From: Mesorhizobium atlanticum
Lineage (GTDB): Bacteria > Pseudomonadota > Alphaproteobacteria > Rhizobiales > Rhizobiaceae
NCBI RefSeq assembly: GCF_003289965.1
Contig: NZ_QMBQ01000003.1
Coordinates: 742,689-806,688, forward strand
Direction: 5' to 3'
DNA length: 64,000 nt
Below the pieces are notes generated by a model. That model did not search any database and was not told where the DNA came from. It was given only the letters and a program-made list of their open reading frames with translations. The position numbers were made by a program, and so were the translations under genes. Positions 16,391 to 25,090 of the stretch are shown here, in pieces (within the stretch, counting starts at the first letter, position 1; every line of letters begins with the position of its first letter).

Positions 16391-19300
16391 GTGGGATTCG
16401 TCCATGACGAGTTCGTCACAACGGAAGATTGCTTGGATCAGGAAGACCCGCAGCACGAGAAGATCAGGTTCAGGCGTGACGAGATCACCGACCTGGCGAA
16501 GCTCCCGTCCGCTTGCAGCGTGCCGCCGCTTGGCCGCGCGGTGGTGCGGCGGCGCTTCCGCGTCCTCGGTCGCGTGTTTGCCGGGCTTTGCGCGCTCATG
16601 CTTCTGGCGGCGGCGGGCGTCTATGTGCTCGGAGCCTCGGGCATCGGCACGGAACGGCTCCGGGCCGAGGCGGAGACCGCCATCGAGAAGCTGGCGGGGG
16701 TCGATGTCAATGTCAGCGTCGGCGCGGCGCGGCTGACGCTGGACGGATCAAGCTTCGTCGCCCTGCAGGTGAACGATGTCAGCCTCAAGACGGCCGACGG
16801 CAAGCCGATGGCCGATATCGGGCGCGTGCGTTTCGGCATGCGCCTCTTGCCGCTGCTGTCGGGCGATGTCCGGCTGACCAGCGCCAGGTTTTCCAACGCC
16901 CACATCGTCGTGGCCGCCATGCCTTCCGGCGGCGGCGACTGGACGGCGGCGCTGCGCAACGAGAACGGACTTGTCGACCCGGACAAAGTGTCGGCGGCGG
17001 CGTTCGCCAGCGTCAACGACGCGCTCGATACCGTGCGCGAGGACTCGATACGCCAGATCGATTTGCACAATGTCGAGTTCGAGCTGCCAGACACAGGACC
17101 GGTCAAGCGTGTGATAGTCGCCTCGGCAACCGTCGCGCAGACCGGTACGGGGCGCATGCAGTTCTCCTACGATGCCGATGTCGACGGCCGGCACGCGACT
17201 CTAACCGCCTCGGCGACCCGCGATCCTACGGCGAGGCGGATCGCGGCGCTGGACGCCAACATCGAGATAGAAGGCGCGGGCGATTCCGTTGAGGGCGGCT
17301 CGACCGAGGCTGCCCCCGCGGCCGATGGCGCCAGACTGGGTTCGATTGCGCTGAAGCTTTCGGGCTCTGAAGCGTCGGGCGACAGCCCGTCGCGGCTGGC
17401 GGCCTCGCTCTCGCTCACCGGTTCCGTGCTCGACCTCGACGAACGCGGGCTGCTGCCTGTCGACGTCGATGCCGACGCCACTTTGGTGACCGGCTCGAAC
17501 AAGATCTCGGTCGACCGGCTGCTGATCAAGAACGGCCGCTCCAGCCTCGACTTTGCCGGGTCGATCGGGCCGAAGCCGGCAGCCGCGGGGGAGGAGCCCG
17601 CATACCGCTACGATCTCACCAGCGACGGGTCGACGCTGGCGCCCTCGGAATCGCCCGAACCGGCGCTTCAGTTCCTGGCCCGCATCGCCGGCATATACCA
17701 GCCGAAGAGCCGCAAGCTCGTCGCCGAGCAGATCGGCGTCCGGTCCGGCGGACCGGGCGAAGTGCTGGGCGCGGCCACGGTCGCCTTCGTCGACAACGGT
17801 CCTCCGGGCGTGTCGCTGTCGCTCAACGTTCACGACATGCCGGTCTCGCATGTCAAGCAATTGTGGCCGTGGTTTTCGGCCCGCAACGCGCGGCTTTGGG
17901 TGCTGGGCAATCTGTTCGGCGGTACGGTGACCGACGCCAACCTGCAGTTCCAGGTGGCGCCGGGGCGGCTGGGCAACGGGGTGCCGCTTTCCGGCGACGA
18001 AGTGTTCGGCCGTTTCCAGATCGAAGGCTCGCGTTTCGATACCGCCGGACGCATCCCGCCGGTCCGCGATGCCGTCGGCGTGGTCGCGTTCCACGGCAAC
18101 GATGTCGACATCGCGCTCTCCTCAGGCAGCGTCTATATGCCGAGCGGGCGCACCGTGGCGGCAAGCGGCGGCACGCTGACGATCAAAAATGCGAACTTGC
18201 CGATTGTGGTCGGCGGGCTCGACATAGACGTCGCGGGTGAGGCGCCGGCGATCGCCGAGCTTGCCTCCTATGAGCCGATCAATGCCATGCGCCACGTCGG
18301 GCTGGCGCCCGAGGACCTGTCCGGCACCGTCACCGGCCATGTCAGGGCGGACATTCCGCTGACGAAGGGCATGGACACCTCGAAACTCGATTGGCTGGTT
18401 TCCCTCGACTATCAGGACCTGTCTTTAGCCAAGCCATTCGAAGACCAGACCGTGACCGGGGCGGATGGCTCGATAACAGTGGGGCCAAAGCAGGCGGTGA
18501 TTTCGGCGGAGGCCAAGCTCAACGGCATACCGGCCGAACTCGATCTGGTCGAGCCGCTCGACGACGACGGGCCGGCGCGAAGCCGCAAGGTCACGCTGAT
18601 CCTAGACGACAAGACGCGCAACGCCAACATGCCCGGCCTGTCGGACCTGCTTTCGGGAACCATCAAGGTGGCGATCGACAAGAGCGGCGAGGGCGCCCAG
18701 CAGGTCTCGGCGGACCTGACCAATGCCAGGCTCGACATTCCCTGGGCGGGCTGGAGCAAGGGTGCCGGCATTCCGGCCAAGGTCGCCTTCAACATGGCGA
18801 AGTCCGGCAGCACCACCACGCTGTCGGATTTCGCTCTCGACGGAAAAAGCTTTTCGATCGACGGCAATGTGACCCTGGTCAACGGCGCGTTGTCCGCCGC
18901 CCGCTTCAGCAAGGTTGCGTTGAACCGAGGCGACGACATTGCCGTTTCGGTCAAGCGCGCCGGCAAGAGCTACGCTGTCGACGTCAGCGGCGCATCGCTC
19001 GACGCCCGCTCGCTGATCAAGCAGTTCACCTCCGATGTCGATACCGCCACCAAGGGCGCCGGCAGCGACGCGATCTCGGTAAGCGCCGATGTGGCATCGC
19101 TGACCGGTTTCCACGACGAGGTGCTTTCCAACCTCAAGCTCGAATACAGCGCGGCCGGATCGCGCGTGAACGGGCTCAGCGTCACCGCCGCGGCAAGCTC
19201 GGGCGCCCCGATTGCGATCAGCAACACCACCAGCGAAGGCGGTCGGGTGCTCAGGGTGAAGTCGGCCGATGCCGGCGCGATCCTGCGTTTCCTCAACGTC

Positions 19301-19840
19301 TATGAGCATATGGAAGGCGGCGCGATCACGCTGTCGCTTTCCGGCGCCGCCGACGGGCCGATGAGGGGGCAGGTGGATGCCCGCAATTTCTATGTCGTCA
19401 ACGAGCCCAAGCTAGCCTCGATCGTATCGACCACGCCGACCGGCGATACACGCAGTCTGAACGAGGCCGTCAAAGGCAAGATCGACACGTCCAGGGTGCA
19501 GTTCGAGCGCGGCTTCGCCGAGATCGACAAGGGTTCCGGCTATCTGAGGCTGGCGAACGGCCTGCTGCGTGGTCCGCGTATCGGCACGACCTTTCAGGGA
19601 ACGCTCTACGATCAGAACAACAACATGGACATGACCGGGACCTTCATGCCGGTCTATGGTCTCAACCGCATCTTCGGCGAATTGCCGCTGTTCGGGCCGC
19701 TGCTGGGCAACGGTCGCGACCGTGGCCTGATCGGCGTCACCTACCGGCTGAAGGGCAACGCCAACAAGCCGACGCTCAACGTCAATCCGCTGTCCGTGGT
19801 GGCGCCCGGGATATTCCGCTCGATCTTCGAGTACAGGTAA
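16391..19840 (+). CDS. Large AsmA-like/DUF3971 envelope protein
   Basis: A 1149-residue protein with one N-terminal membrane segment (about 55-78) and a long periplasmic beta-rich body. The order of a DUF3971-type region in the middle and an AsmA-like C-terminal region, ending with FGPLLGNGRDRG and VNPLSVVAPGIF, matches YhdP-like proteins. This superfamily forms long hydrophobic grooves and is implicated in moving phospholipid between inner and outer membrane. The GTG at 16391 is the earliest in-frame start; later starts before the membrane segment are few. It is alone on its strand. Confidence 0.85.
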   Translation: MGFVHDEFVTTEDCLDQEDPQHEKIRFRRDEITDLAKLPSACSVPPLGRAVVRRRFRVLGRVFAGLCALMLLAAAGVYVLGASGIGTERLRAEAETAIEKLAGVDVNVSVGAARLTLDGSSFVALQVNDVSLKTADGKPMADIGRVRFGMRLLPLLSGDVRLTSARFSNAHIVVAAMPSGGGDWTAALRNENGLVDPDKVSAAAFASVNDALDTVREDSIRQIDLHNVEFELPDTGPVKRVIVASATVAQTGTGRMQFSYDADVDGRHATLTASATRDPTARRIAALDANIEIEGAGDSVEGGSTEAAPAADGARLGSIALKLSGSEASGDSPSRLAASLSLTGSVLDLDERGLLPVDVDADATLVTGSNKISVDRLLIKNGRSSLDFAGSIGPKPAAAGEEPAYRYDLTSDGSTLAPSESPEPALQFLARIAGIYQPKSRKLVAEQIGVRSGGPGEVLGAATVAFVDNGPPGVSLSLNVHDMPVSHVKQLWPWFSARNARLWVLGNLFGGTVTDANLQFQVAPGRLGNGVPLSGDEVFGRFQIEGSRFDTAGRIPPVRDAVGVVAFHGNDVDIALSSGSVYMPSGRTVAASGGTLTIKNANLPIVVGGLDIDVAGEAPAIAELASYEPINAMRHVGLAPEDLSGTVTGHVRADIPLTKGMDTSKLDWLVSLDYQDLSLAKPFEDQTVTGADGSITVGPKQAVISAEAKLNGIPAELDLVEPLDDDGPARSRKVTLILDDKTRNANMPGLSDLLSGTIKVAIDKSGEGAQQVSADLTNARLDIPWAGWSKGAGIPAKVAFNMAKSGSTTTLSDFALDGKSFSIDGNVTLVNGALSAARFSKVALNRGDDIAVSVKRAGKSYAVDVSGASLDARSLIKQFTSDVDTATKGAGSDAISVSADVASLTGFHDEVLSNLKLEYSAAGSRVNGLSVTAAASSGAPIAISNTTSEGGRVLRVKSADAGAILRFLNVYEHMEGGAITLSLSGAADGPMRGQVDARNFYVVNEPKLASIVSTTPTGDTRSLNEAVKGKIDTSRVQFERGFAEIDKGSGYLRLANGLLRGPRIGTTFQGTLYDQNNNMDMTGTFMPVYGLNRIFGELPLFGPLLGNGRDRGLIGVTYRLKGNANKPTLNVNPLSVVAPGIFRSIFEYR

Positions 19841-19896
19841 CAGCCACCCCGGGAACCGGTTTCCGGCAGTCATCGCGGCCAGGAAGGCCGCTATGA

Positions 19897-21150
19897 TCAG
19901 GTCGGCCGCACCAGCACGTGCTTCTTCTTGCCGAGCGAGAGCTTCACGACGCCTTCCGGGCCGAGGTCCAGGGACGTGACGATGCGCCGGTCGTCGGTCA
20001 AGGGCTGGTCGTTGATGCGCACGGCGCCACCCTGGATATGGCGGCGCGCTTCGCCGTTCGAGCCGGCCAGCCCGGCTGTGACGAACAGTGCCAGGATGCC
20101 GATCCCGGCTTCGAGATCCGATTTGGCGACTTCGACGCTGGGCAGCGTGTCGGCGAGCGCGCCTTCCTCGAAGGTCTTGCGCGCCGTTTCGCTTGCCGTC
20201 TCGGCCGCCTCGCGGCCGTGCAGCATGGCGGTGATCTCGGTGGCGAGGATCTTCTTCGCCTCGTTGATCTCCGAGCCGCCGAGCTTTTCGAGCCGCGCCA
20301 CCTCGTCCAGTGGCAGCGTGGTGTAAAGCTTCAGGAAGCGGCCGACATCGGCGTCCTCGGTGTTGCGCCAGTACTGCCAGAACTCGTAGGGCGAGAGCAT
20401 GTCGCCGTCGAGCCAGACGGCGCCCGAGGCCGACTTGCCCATCTTGGCGCCCGATGAGGTGGTGAGCAGCGGCGTGGTCATGGCGAAGAGCTGCACACCT
20501 TCCATGCGGTGGCCGAGGTCGATGCCGTTGACGATGTTGCCCCACTGGTCCGAGCCGCCCATCTGCAGCCGGCAGCCGACCCGCTTGTAGAGCTCGACGA
20601 AGTCGTAGGCTTGCAGGATCATGTAGTTGAATTCGAGGAAGGACAGCGACTGCTCGCGGTCGAGTCTCAGCTTCACGGAATCGAAGGCGAGCATGCGGTT
20701 GACAGAGAAATGCCGGCCGACATCGCGCAGGAAGTTGACGTAGTTGATCTGCATCAACCAGTCGGCGTTGTTGACCATGACCGCGTCGCCGGGGCCGCTG
20801 CCGAACTTCAGGTAAGGCGCGAAATTGCGGCGAATGCCGACGAGATTGTCCTCGATGTCCTGCGGGGTGAGCAGCTTGCGCGCTTCGTCCTTGAAGGACG
20901 GGTCGCCGATCATCGAGGTGCCGCCGCCCATCAGCGCGATCGGCCGGTGGCCGGTCTGCTGCAGCCAGTGCAACATCATAATCTGGATCAGCGATCCGGC
21001 ATGCAGGCTCTTCGCCGTGGCGTCGAAGCCGATATAGGCGCTCACCGTTTCCTTGGCGAAAAGCTGGTCGAGGGCGGATTCGTCCGAAATCTGGTGGATG
21101 AAGCCGCGCTCGCTCATGATGCGCAGGAAATCGGATTTGAACGCGGACAT
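19897..21150 (-). CDS. tyrS: Tyrosyl-tRNA synthetase
   Basis: A 417-residue class I synthetase that charges tRNA-Tyr. The HIGH-equivalent region is AKSLHAGS near residues 47-54 and the KMSKS-equivalent is KMGKS near 230; a C-terminal S4-like RNA-binding domain contains [14 protein letters not shown]. The start at 21150 has AGGAAGA upstream and fits family length; longer in-frame starts would run through the tandem repeats and are rejected. The 409 bases upstream hold a triplicated 58-bp unit and another hairpin element, unusual for an essential gene's leader. Confidence 0.96.
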   Translation of the reverse strand: MSAFKSDFLRIMSERGFIHQISDESALDQLFAKETVSAYIGFDATAKSLHAGSLIQIMMLHWLQQTGHRPIALMGGGTSMIGDPSFKDEARKLLTPQDIEDNLVGIRRNFAPYLKFGSGPGDAVMVNNADWLMQINYVNFLRDVGRHFSVNRMLAFDSVKLRLDREQSLSFLEFNYMILQAYDFVELYKRVGCRLQMGGSDQWGNIVNGIDLGHRMEGVQLFAMTTPLLTTSSGAKMGKSASGAVWLDGDMLSPYEFWQYWRNTEDADVGRFLKLYTTLPLDEVARLEKLGGSEINEAKKILATEITAMLHGREAAETASETARKTFEEGALADTLPSVEVAKSDLEAGIGILALFVTAGLAGSNGEARRHIQGGAVRINDQPLTDDRRIVTSLDLGPEGVVKLSLGKKKHVLVRPT

Positions 21151-21215
21151 GTTTTCTTCCTGGAGGTCGCCGGGCACTTGGCTATGCTGGATATGAAGGC
21201 GCGCGTTTAGCATCC

Positions 21216-21382
21216 AAGCGCGATCAGCAAAAGTGGTTTCCGGTTTTGCGTCCGATCGCGCTTCAATTGGCAAACCAGCGATCAGCAAAAGTGGTTTCCG
21301 GTTTTGCATCCGATCGCGCTTCAACTGGCAAACCAGCGATCAGCAAGAGTCGTTTCCCGTTTTGCGGCCGGGCGCGTGCCAT
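21216..21382 (+). repeat. Three tandem copies of a 58-bp hairpin repeat
   Basis: Units begin at 21220, 21278 and 21336, a period of exactly 58. Unit 1 folds as arm AAGCGCGATC, inner stem GCAAAA, loop GTGGTTTCCGG, inner stem TTTTGC, bulge GTCC, arm GATCGCGCTT. Unit 2 differs at few positions and lacks the outermost arm bases; unit 3 is decayed after its loop. A 14-base spacer (CAATTGGCAAACCA-like) joins copies. The region 21151-21559 between tyrS and the glycosyltransferase contains only these repeats and the element at 21447. Confidence 0.9.
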
Positions 21383-21446
21383 CCACGCATCCTTGCTTCA
21401 CCCATCTTGCTGGCGTAATGAGGCGCCGCGCAAATCTAAAGACATG

Positions 21447-21495
21447 GAGCATGATGTCGTCCGAAAGCCGCTTCGCACTTTTCGGCATCATGCTC
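21447..21495 (-). repeat. Dispersed hairpin element, arm type GAGCATGAT
   Basis: On the minus strand: arm GAGCATGAT, inner stem CCGAAA, loop GTGCGAAGCGG, inner stem TTTCGG, bulge ACGAC, arm ATCATGCTC. Same plan as the GCAATTCC elements but with a different inner stem and outer arm. It lies 65 bases before the GT39 start. Confidence 0.85.
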
Positions 21496-21559
21496 TAGAC
21501 AGGCGCGCACGCGCCGCGACGGGGCCATCCCGCAGTTTCAGATCGGACGAGCTCCCGCG

Positions 21560-23203
21560 ATGAACAGGAACTACCTCTTCCTCTTTCTGTTCAGCATCGT
21601 CATGACCATCAGCGGCCTGGCCAGCCTGCCGCCGGTCGACCGCGACGAATCCCGCTTCGTCCAGGCGACCAAGCAGATGGTCGAGACCGGCGACTATGTC
21701 GACATTCGCCTGCAGGACGTCACACGCTACAAGAAGCCGATCGGCATCTACTGGCTGCAATCGGCGGCGGTGGCGCTGAGCGGCGAGGGGGCGGCGGCGC
21801 CGATCTGGGTATATCGCCTGGTTTCGATGCTGGGCATCGCGATCGCGGTCGTCGGCATCGGCTGGACCGGGACAAAGCTTTTCGGCGCCAATGCCGGGCT
21901 CGCCGCCGGCCTGATGATGGCGGCGATCTTCGCCACCGCCTTCGAGGGGCGCGACGCCAAGACCGACGCCATGCTTCTCGCCTGCTGCGTGATCGCACAA
22001 GGCGCGCTGGCGCAGGTTTATATGGCAGCCAAGCGCAACGAACCGGTTCCCGGGCATCTGCCCTGGATATTCTGGATCGCGCAGGGTCTGGGCATCCTGA
22101 TCAAGGGACCGGTTTCCCCGCTCTTGTCGCTGCTGACGGCCGCGGCGCTCTTTGCCTTCGACCGCGACTGGCGCTGGCTCACCAAGATGAAGCTGGTGCG
22201 CGGCATGGCGATCGTGCTTGTCATCGTGCTGCCTTGGCTCATCCTCATCACCTGGAAGAGCGGCGGCGCCTTCTTCCAGGAAGCGGTCGGCAAGGACATG
22301 CTGAACAAGGTGGCGCAGGGCGAGGAGTCGCACGGCCTGCCGCCCGGCTTCTACATGCTGACCTATTCGCTGTTCATGTGGCCGTTCGGGCTGATCGCGG
22401 TCGGCGCCGGGCTGCAGGCGATCAACCGGTTCTGGGACGACCCGCGCCTGCGCTTCTGCCTGGCCTGGTACATTCCGTTCTGGCTGGTCTTCGAGGCGAT
22501 CCCGACCAAGCTGCCGCACTACGTCATGCCGGCCTATCCGGGCATGGCGCTTTTGATCGGCTGGCTGCTCACTCTGCCGGCGGACCATGCCAACGCGCCA
22601 CTGAAGCGCTGGCAGACATGGCTGTGGTGGGCGACCGCCTTCGGCCTTGCCGTTGTGGCGATCGGCCTCGCCGTGGTCTGCGTCGGCGCGCCGCTTTATG
22701 TGGCGAAGACCTTCTCCTGGTGGAGCATACCGGCAGCGATCGCCGCCCTGGTCACCGGCTATCTCGCTTTCCCCAGGCAGTTGCAGGTGTCGCTTCCGCG
22801 CATCGCCGCGATCGCGGTCGGCGCGGGCATCACCTTCAGCCTGCTGTTCGGTGTCATCGCGCCGTCGCTGAAGCCGATCTGGCTGAGCCCCGCCATCAAG
22901 GCCGCGATCGACGCCAACCGGCTTTGCGACACCACCGTGCTTGCCTCGGCGAAGTTTCAGGAGCCCAGCCTGGTCTTCCTGGTCGGCACCAAGACCGTGC
23001 TCACCGATGTCGAGGGCGTGGCGCGGCATCTGTTGGCCGATCCGGGCTGCGCGCTTGGGCTGGCGCCGATCAAGGACGAGCAGAAGCTTGCCGATGTACT
23101 GGCTACCCAGGGCAAGTCGGCGAAGCGGCTGACTGAAATCGACGGTATCAACTATTCGTCAGGAGACAAGCTCGCGCTCGGGCTTTACCGGGTGGCTCCC
23201 TGA
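21560..23203 (+). CDS. GT39/ArnT-like membrane glycosyltransferase
   Basis: A 547-residue polytopic inner-membrane protein with about eleven hydrophobic segments. The acidic pair D29-E30 in VDRDESRFVQATKQM, just after the first membrane helix, followed by RYKKPIGIYWLQ, is the signature of lipid-linked glycosyltransferases such as ArnT and rhizobial Rgt enzymes, which transfer sugars from polyprenyl phosphate to lipid A or LPS core. The neighbouring PAP2 phosphatase supports a lipid A role: in rhizobia phosphate is removed and galacturonate may be added. The sugar and acceptor are not determinable here. Confidence 0.87.
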   Translation: MNRNYLFLFLFSIVMTISGLASLPPVDRDESRFVQATKQMVETGDYVDIRLQDVTRYKKPIGIYWLQSAAVALSGEGAAAPIWVYRLVSMLGIAIAVVGIGWTGTKLFGANAGLAAGLMMAAIFATAFEGRDAKTDAMLLACCVIAQGALAQVYMAAKRNEPVPGHLPWIFWIAQGLGILIKGPVSPLLSLLTAAALFAFDRDWRWLTKMKLVRGMAIVLVIVLPWLILITWKSGGAFFQEAVGKDMLNKVAQGEESHGLPPGFYMLTYSLFMWPFGLIAVGAGLQAINRFWDDPRLRFCLAWYIPFWLVFEAIPTKLPHYVMPAYPGMALLIGWLLTLPADHANAPLKRWQTWLWWATAFGLAVVAIGLAVVCVGAPLYVAKTFSWWSIPAAIAALVTGYLAFPRQLQVSLPRIAAIAVGAGITFSLLFGVIAPSLKPIWLSPAIKAAIDANRLCDTTVLASAKFQEPSLVFLVGTKTVLTDVEGVARHLLADPGCALGLAPIKDEQKLADVLATQGKSAKRLTEIDGINYSSGDKLALGLYRVAP

Positions 23204-23251
23204 ACAATAGCGTCAGGCCTCGATTGCCCCTATAGACTTTGCGCCAAAGCC

Positions 23252-24121
23252 ATGTCCGCAGCACCCCTTGCCCTTTACCGCCGCTCGCTCGGCAACTTCC
23301 GCGACACGACGTCGATCGTGAAGCGGCGCTTTGGTGTGCGGCCGGCGCGCTATCCGCGAATTCGATGGAGCGTCTGGCTCATAGCCTGGGTGCTGCTCAC
23401 CGTGGCGGTCTTCCTGCGCCTCGACGCCGGCGCCGGGGAGATGCGCGGCGAATGGTCCCCCGGCTTCGTGCGCTTCACCGATTTCTTCACGCAGTTCGGC
23501 CTTGGCGGCTGGTATCTCATTCCTGCGGCTCTCTGTCTTGTCGCCGCCAATTTGACGGATTGGCGCGGCCTTTCCCGGCAAGGCCGGATGCTCGTCTACA
23601 ACTGGACGTGTTTCGCCTTCCTGGTGCTTTGCGCCGTCGGCCTGTCCGGTTTGGCGGTCAACGTGCTGAAATACGGCATCGGCCGGGCCCGGCCGCTTTA
23701 TTTCAACGATTTCGGTGTGCTGTCGCTGCATCCATTCGCCATGGATGCGCGCTTCGCCGGCTTTCCGTCCGGCCATGCCACGACGATGGGCGCGGTCTTC
23801 GGCATCCTGCTGCTTTTGTTCCCGCGGCGCTGGTATATCGCGCTGGCCGTCACCGCCTGTATCGCCTCGACCCGCGTCTTCGTCGGCGCGCATTATCCGA
23901 GTGACACGGTCGCGGGCTTCGGCCTCGGGCTGGCGTTCGCGGTGGTCTCCGGGCTGGTGTTCGCCCGGCTCGGTTTCATCTTCGGCCAGACAAGCTCGAA
24001 ACTGCCGGTGCGCAAGCGCACATTCCGGCTGGGATCGTTCCGCGCGCCGAGAAGCAAGATCTCGAGGACCGGCCCGGTCGATGCCAGCGGGATCGGCGCC
24101 GACCGAGCCCAGACCCCTTAA
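23252..24121 (+). CDS. PAP2 family membrane phosphatase (LpxE/LpxF-like)
   Basis: A 289-residue integral membrane phosphatase. All three PAP2 motifs are complete: K140-x6-R147-P148, P-S-G-H at 182-185, and R218-x5-H224-x3-D228, so it should be active on a lipid phosphate at the periplasmic face. Five or six hydrophobic segments surround them and a basic C-terminal tail follows. It starts 48 bases after the GT39 gene, probably in one transcript, suggesting paired dephosphorylation and glycosylation of lipid A or recycling of undecaprenyl pyrophosphate. Confidence 0.88.
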   Translation: MSAAPLALYRRSLGNFRDTTSIVKRRFGVRPARYPRIRWSVWLIAWVLLTVAVFLRLDAGAGEMRGEWSPGFVRFTDFFTQFGLGGWYLIPAALCLVAANLTDWRGLSRQGRMLVYNWTCFAFLVLCAVGLSGLAVNVLKYGIGRARPLYFNDFGVLSLHPFAMDARFAGFPSGHATTMGAVFGILLLLFPRRWYIALAVTACIASTRVFVGAHYPSDTVAGFGLGLAFAVVSGLVFARLGFIFGQTSSKLPVRKRTFRLGSFRAPRSKISRTGPVDASGIGADRAQTP

Positions 24122-24148
24122 AGGGCCAGGGCCGGCAGTCTTGCGTGC

Positions 24149-24823
24149 TTAGCGCAGTCGCTTCGGCCGGGGATCCGCGAGTTCGCCCGCGAGGCGGCGG
24201 TCCAGATAGTCGGCACATTCCTGGATCAGCTGCTCGGTGTCGTTGGCGAAGAAGTGGTTGGCGCCGGGCAGCGTCTTCTGGGTGATGGTGATGCCCTTTT
24301 GCGTATGCAGCTTGTCAACCAGGCCTTGCACGTCCTTGGGCGGCGCCACCTTGTCGGCATCGCCATGGATGATCAGGCCGGATGACGGGCAGGGCGCCAG
24401 GAAGGAGAAATCATAGGTGTTGGGCTGCGGCGCGACCGAGATGAAGCCTTCGATCTCCGGCCGGCGCATAAGAAGCTGCATGCCGATCCACGAGCCGAAG
24501 GAATAGCCGGCGACCCAGCAGCTCTTGGAATCCGGATGCAGCGACTGCACCCAGTCGAGCGCCGCCGCCGCGTCCGACAACTCGCCGGTGCCGTGGTCGA
24601 ACTCGCCCTGGCTGCGGCCGATGCCGCGGAAATTGAAGCGCAGCACGGTGAAATCGCGCTTCTGGAACATGTAGAAGAGGTCGTAGACGATCTTGTTGTT
24701 CATCGTGCCGCCGAATTGCGGGTGCGGGTGCAGCACGATGGCGATCGGGGCGCTCTTTTCTTTCGAGGGCTGATAGCGTCCCTCCAGGCGACCGGCCGGA
24801 CCGGCAAAAATGACCTCAGGCAT
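24149..24823 (-). CDS. Alpha/beta hydrolase
   Basis: A 224-residue cytoplasmic serine hydrolase. The oxyanion region HPHPQFGGTMNNK (31-44), nucleophile elbow G-Y-S108-F-G, an acid in HGDADKV (153-159) and the histidine in LPGANH190 form a standard triad. This short form is widespread in alphaproteobacteria without a known substrate. ATG 24823 has GGAG upstream. It converges with the PAP2 gene, 27 bases apart, and is divergent from the SUF operon. Confidence 0.87.
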   Translation of the reverse strand: MPEVIFAGPAGRLEGRYQPSKEKSAPIAIVLHPHPQFGGTMNNKIVYDLFYMFQKRDFTVLRFNFRGIGRSQGEFDHGTGELSDAAAALDWVQSLHPDSKSCWVAGYSFGSWIGMQLLMRRPEIEGFISVAPQPNTYDFSFLAPCPSSGLIIHGDADKVAPPKDVQGLVDKLHTQKGITITQKTLPGANHFFANDTEQLIQECADYLDRRLAGELADPRPKRLR

Positions 24824-24940
24824 AAAATACTCCACGTGGCATATGAATGCGCTAGCCCGGAACTCTTTCGGCCCTAACTCTGCTGCGGCCCCAAACCTTC
24901 TGTGGCCTTGACGCCGGGCGAGCGTCTTCCTAGAAGCTAG

Positions 24941-24957
24941 TTTAGAATTGTTCAAAA
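24941..24957. promoter_or_regulatory. Irr-type iron control element (ICE box) before the SUF operon
   Basis: TTTAGAATTGTTCAAAA matches the Irr-box plan TTTAGAA-YNR-TTCTAAA at all but one position. It lies 133 bases before the first SUF gene in the 267-bp divergent region. Irr accumulates when heme/iron is low and binds such boxes in Rhizobiales. This predicts iron-dependent control of the whole iron-sulfur operon. I saw no RirA-type TGA-N9-TCA box in the same region. Confidence 0.6.
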
Positions 24958-25090
24958 CTGGGAGGCCGAAACCCGATGGTCCGGCCGCCCGCGCCGCAAG
25001 CCGGGTAAATAGGACGGCTTGCCTTGCAATTTCAAGGAAATAACGCGCTATCCTCGCGGGATAGTTGGCGGAAGGACGAACTGAGCGAAA

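Noticed and set aside
21151..21324. N-terminal extension of TyrS through the tandem repeats
   Set aside because: The extension is encoded by repeat DNA, does not resemble TyrS and would place the known N-terminus 58 residues inside; a good ribosome site precedes ATG 21150.
21216..21382. CRISPR-like array
   Set aside because: The units are contiguous with constant joiners rather than unique spacers, each unit is itself a hairpin of a dispersed family, and no cas gene is present.
24824..25090. RirA iron-responsive operator (TGA-N9-TCA) before the SUF operon
   Set aside because: No TGA in the region has TCA at the required distance; only the Irr-type box fits.
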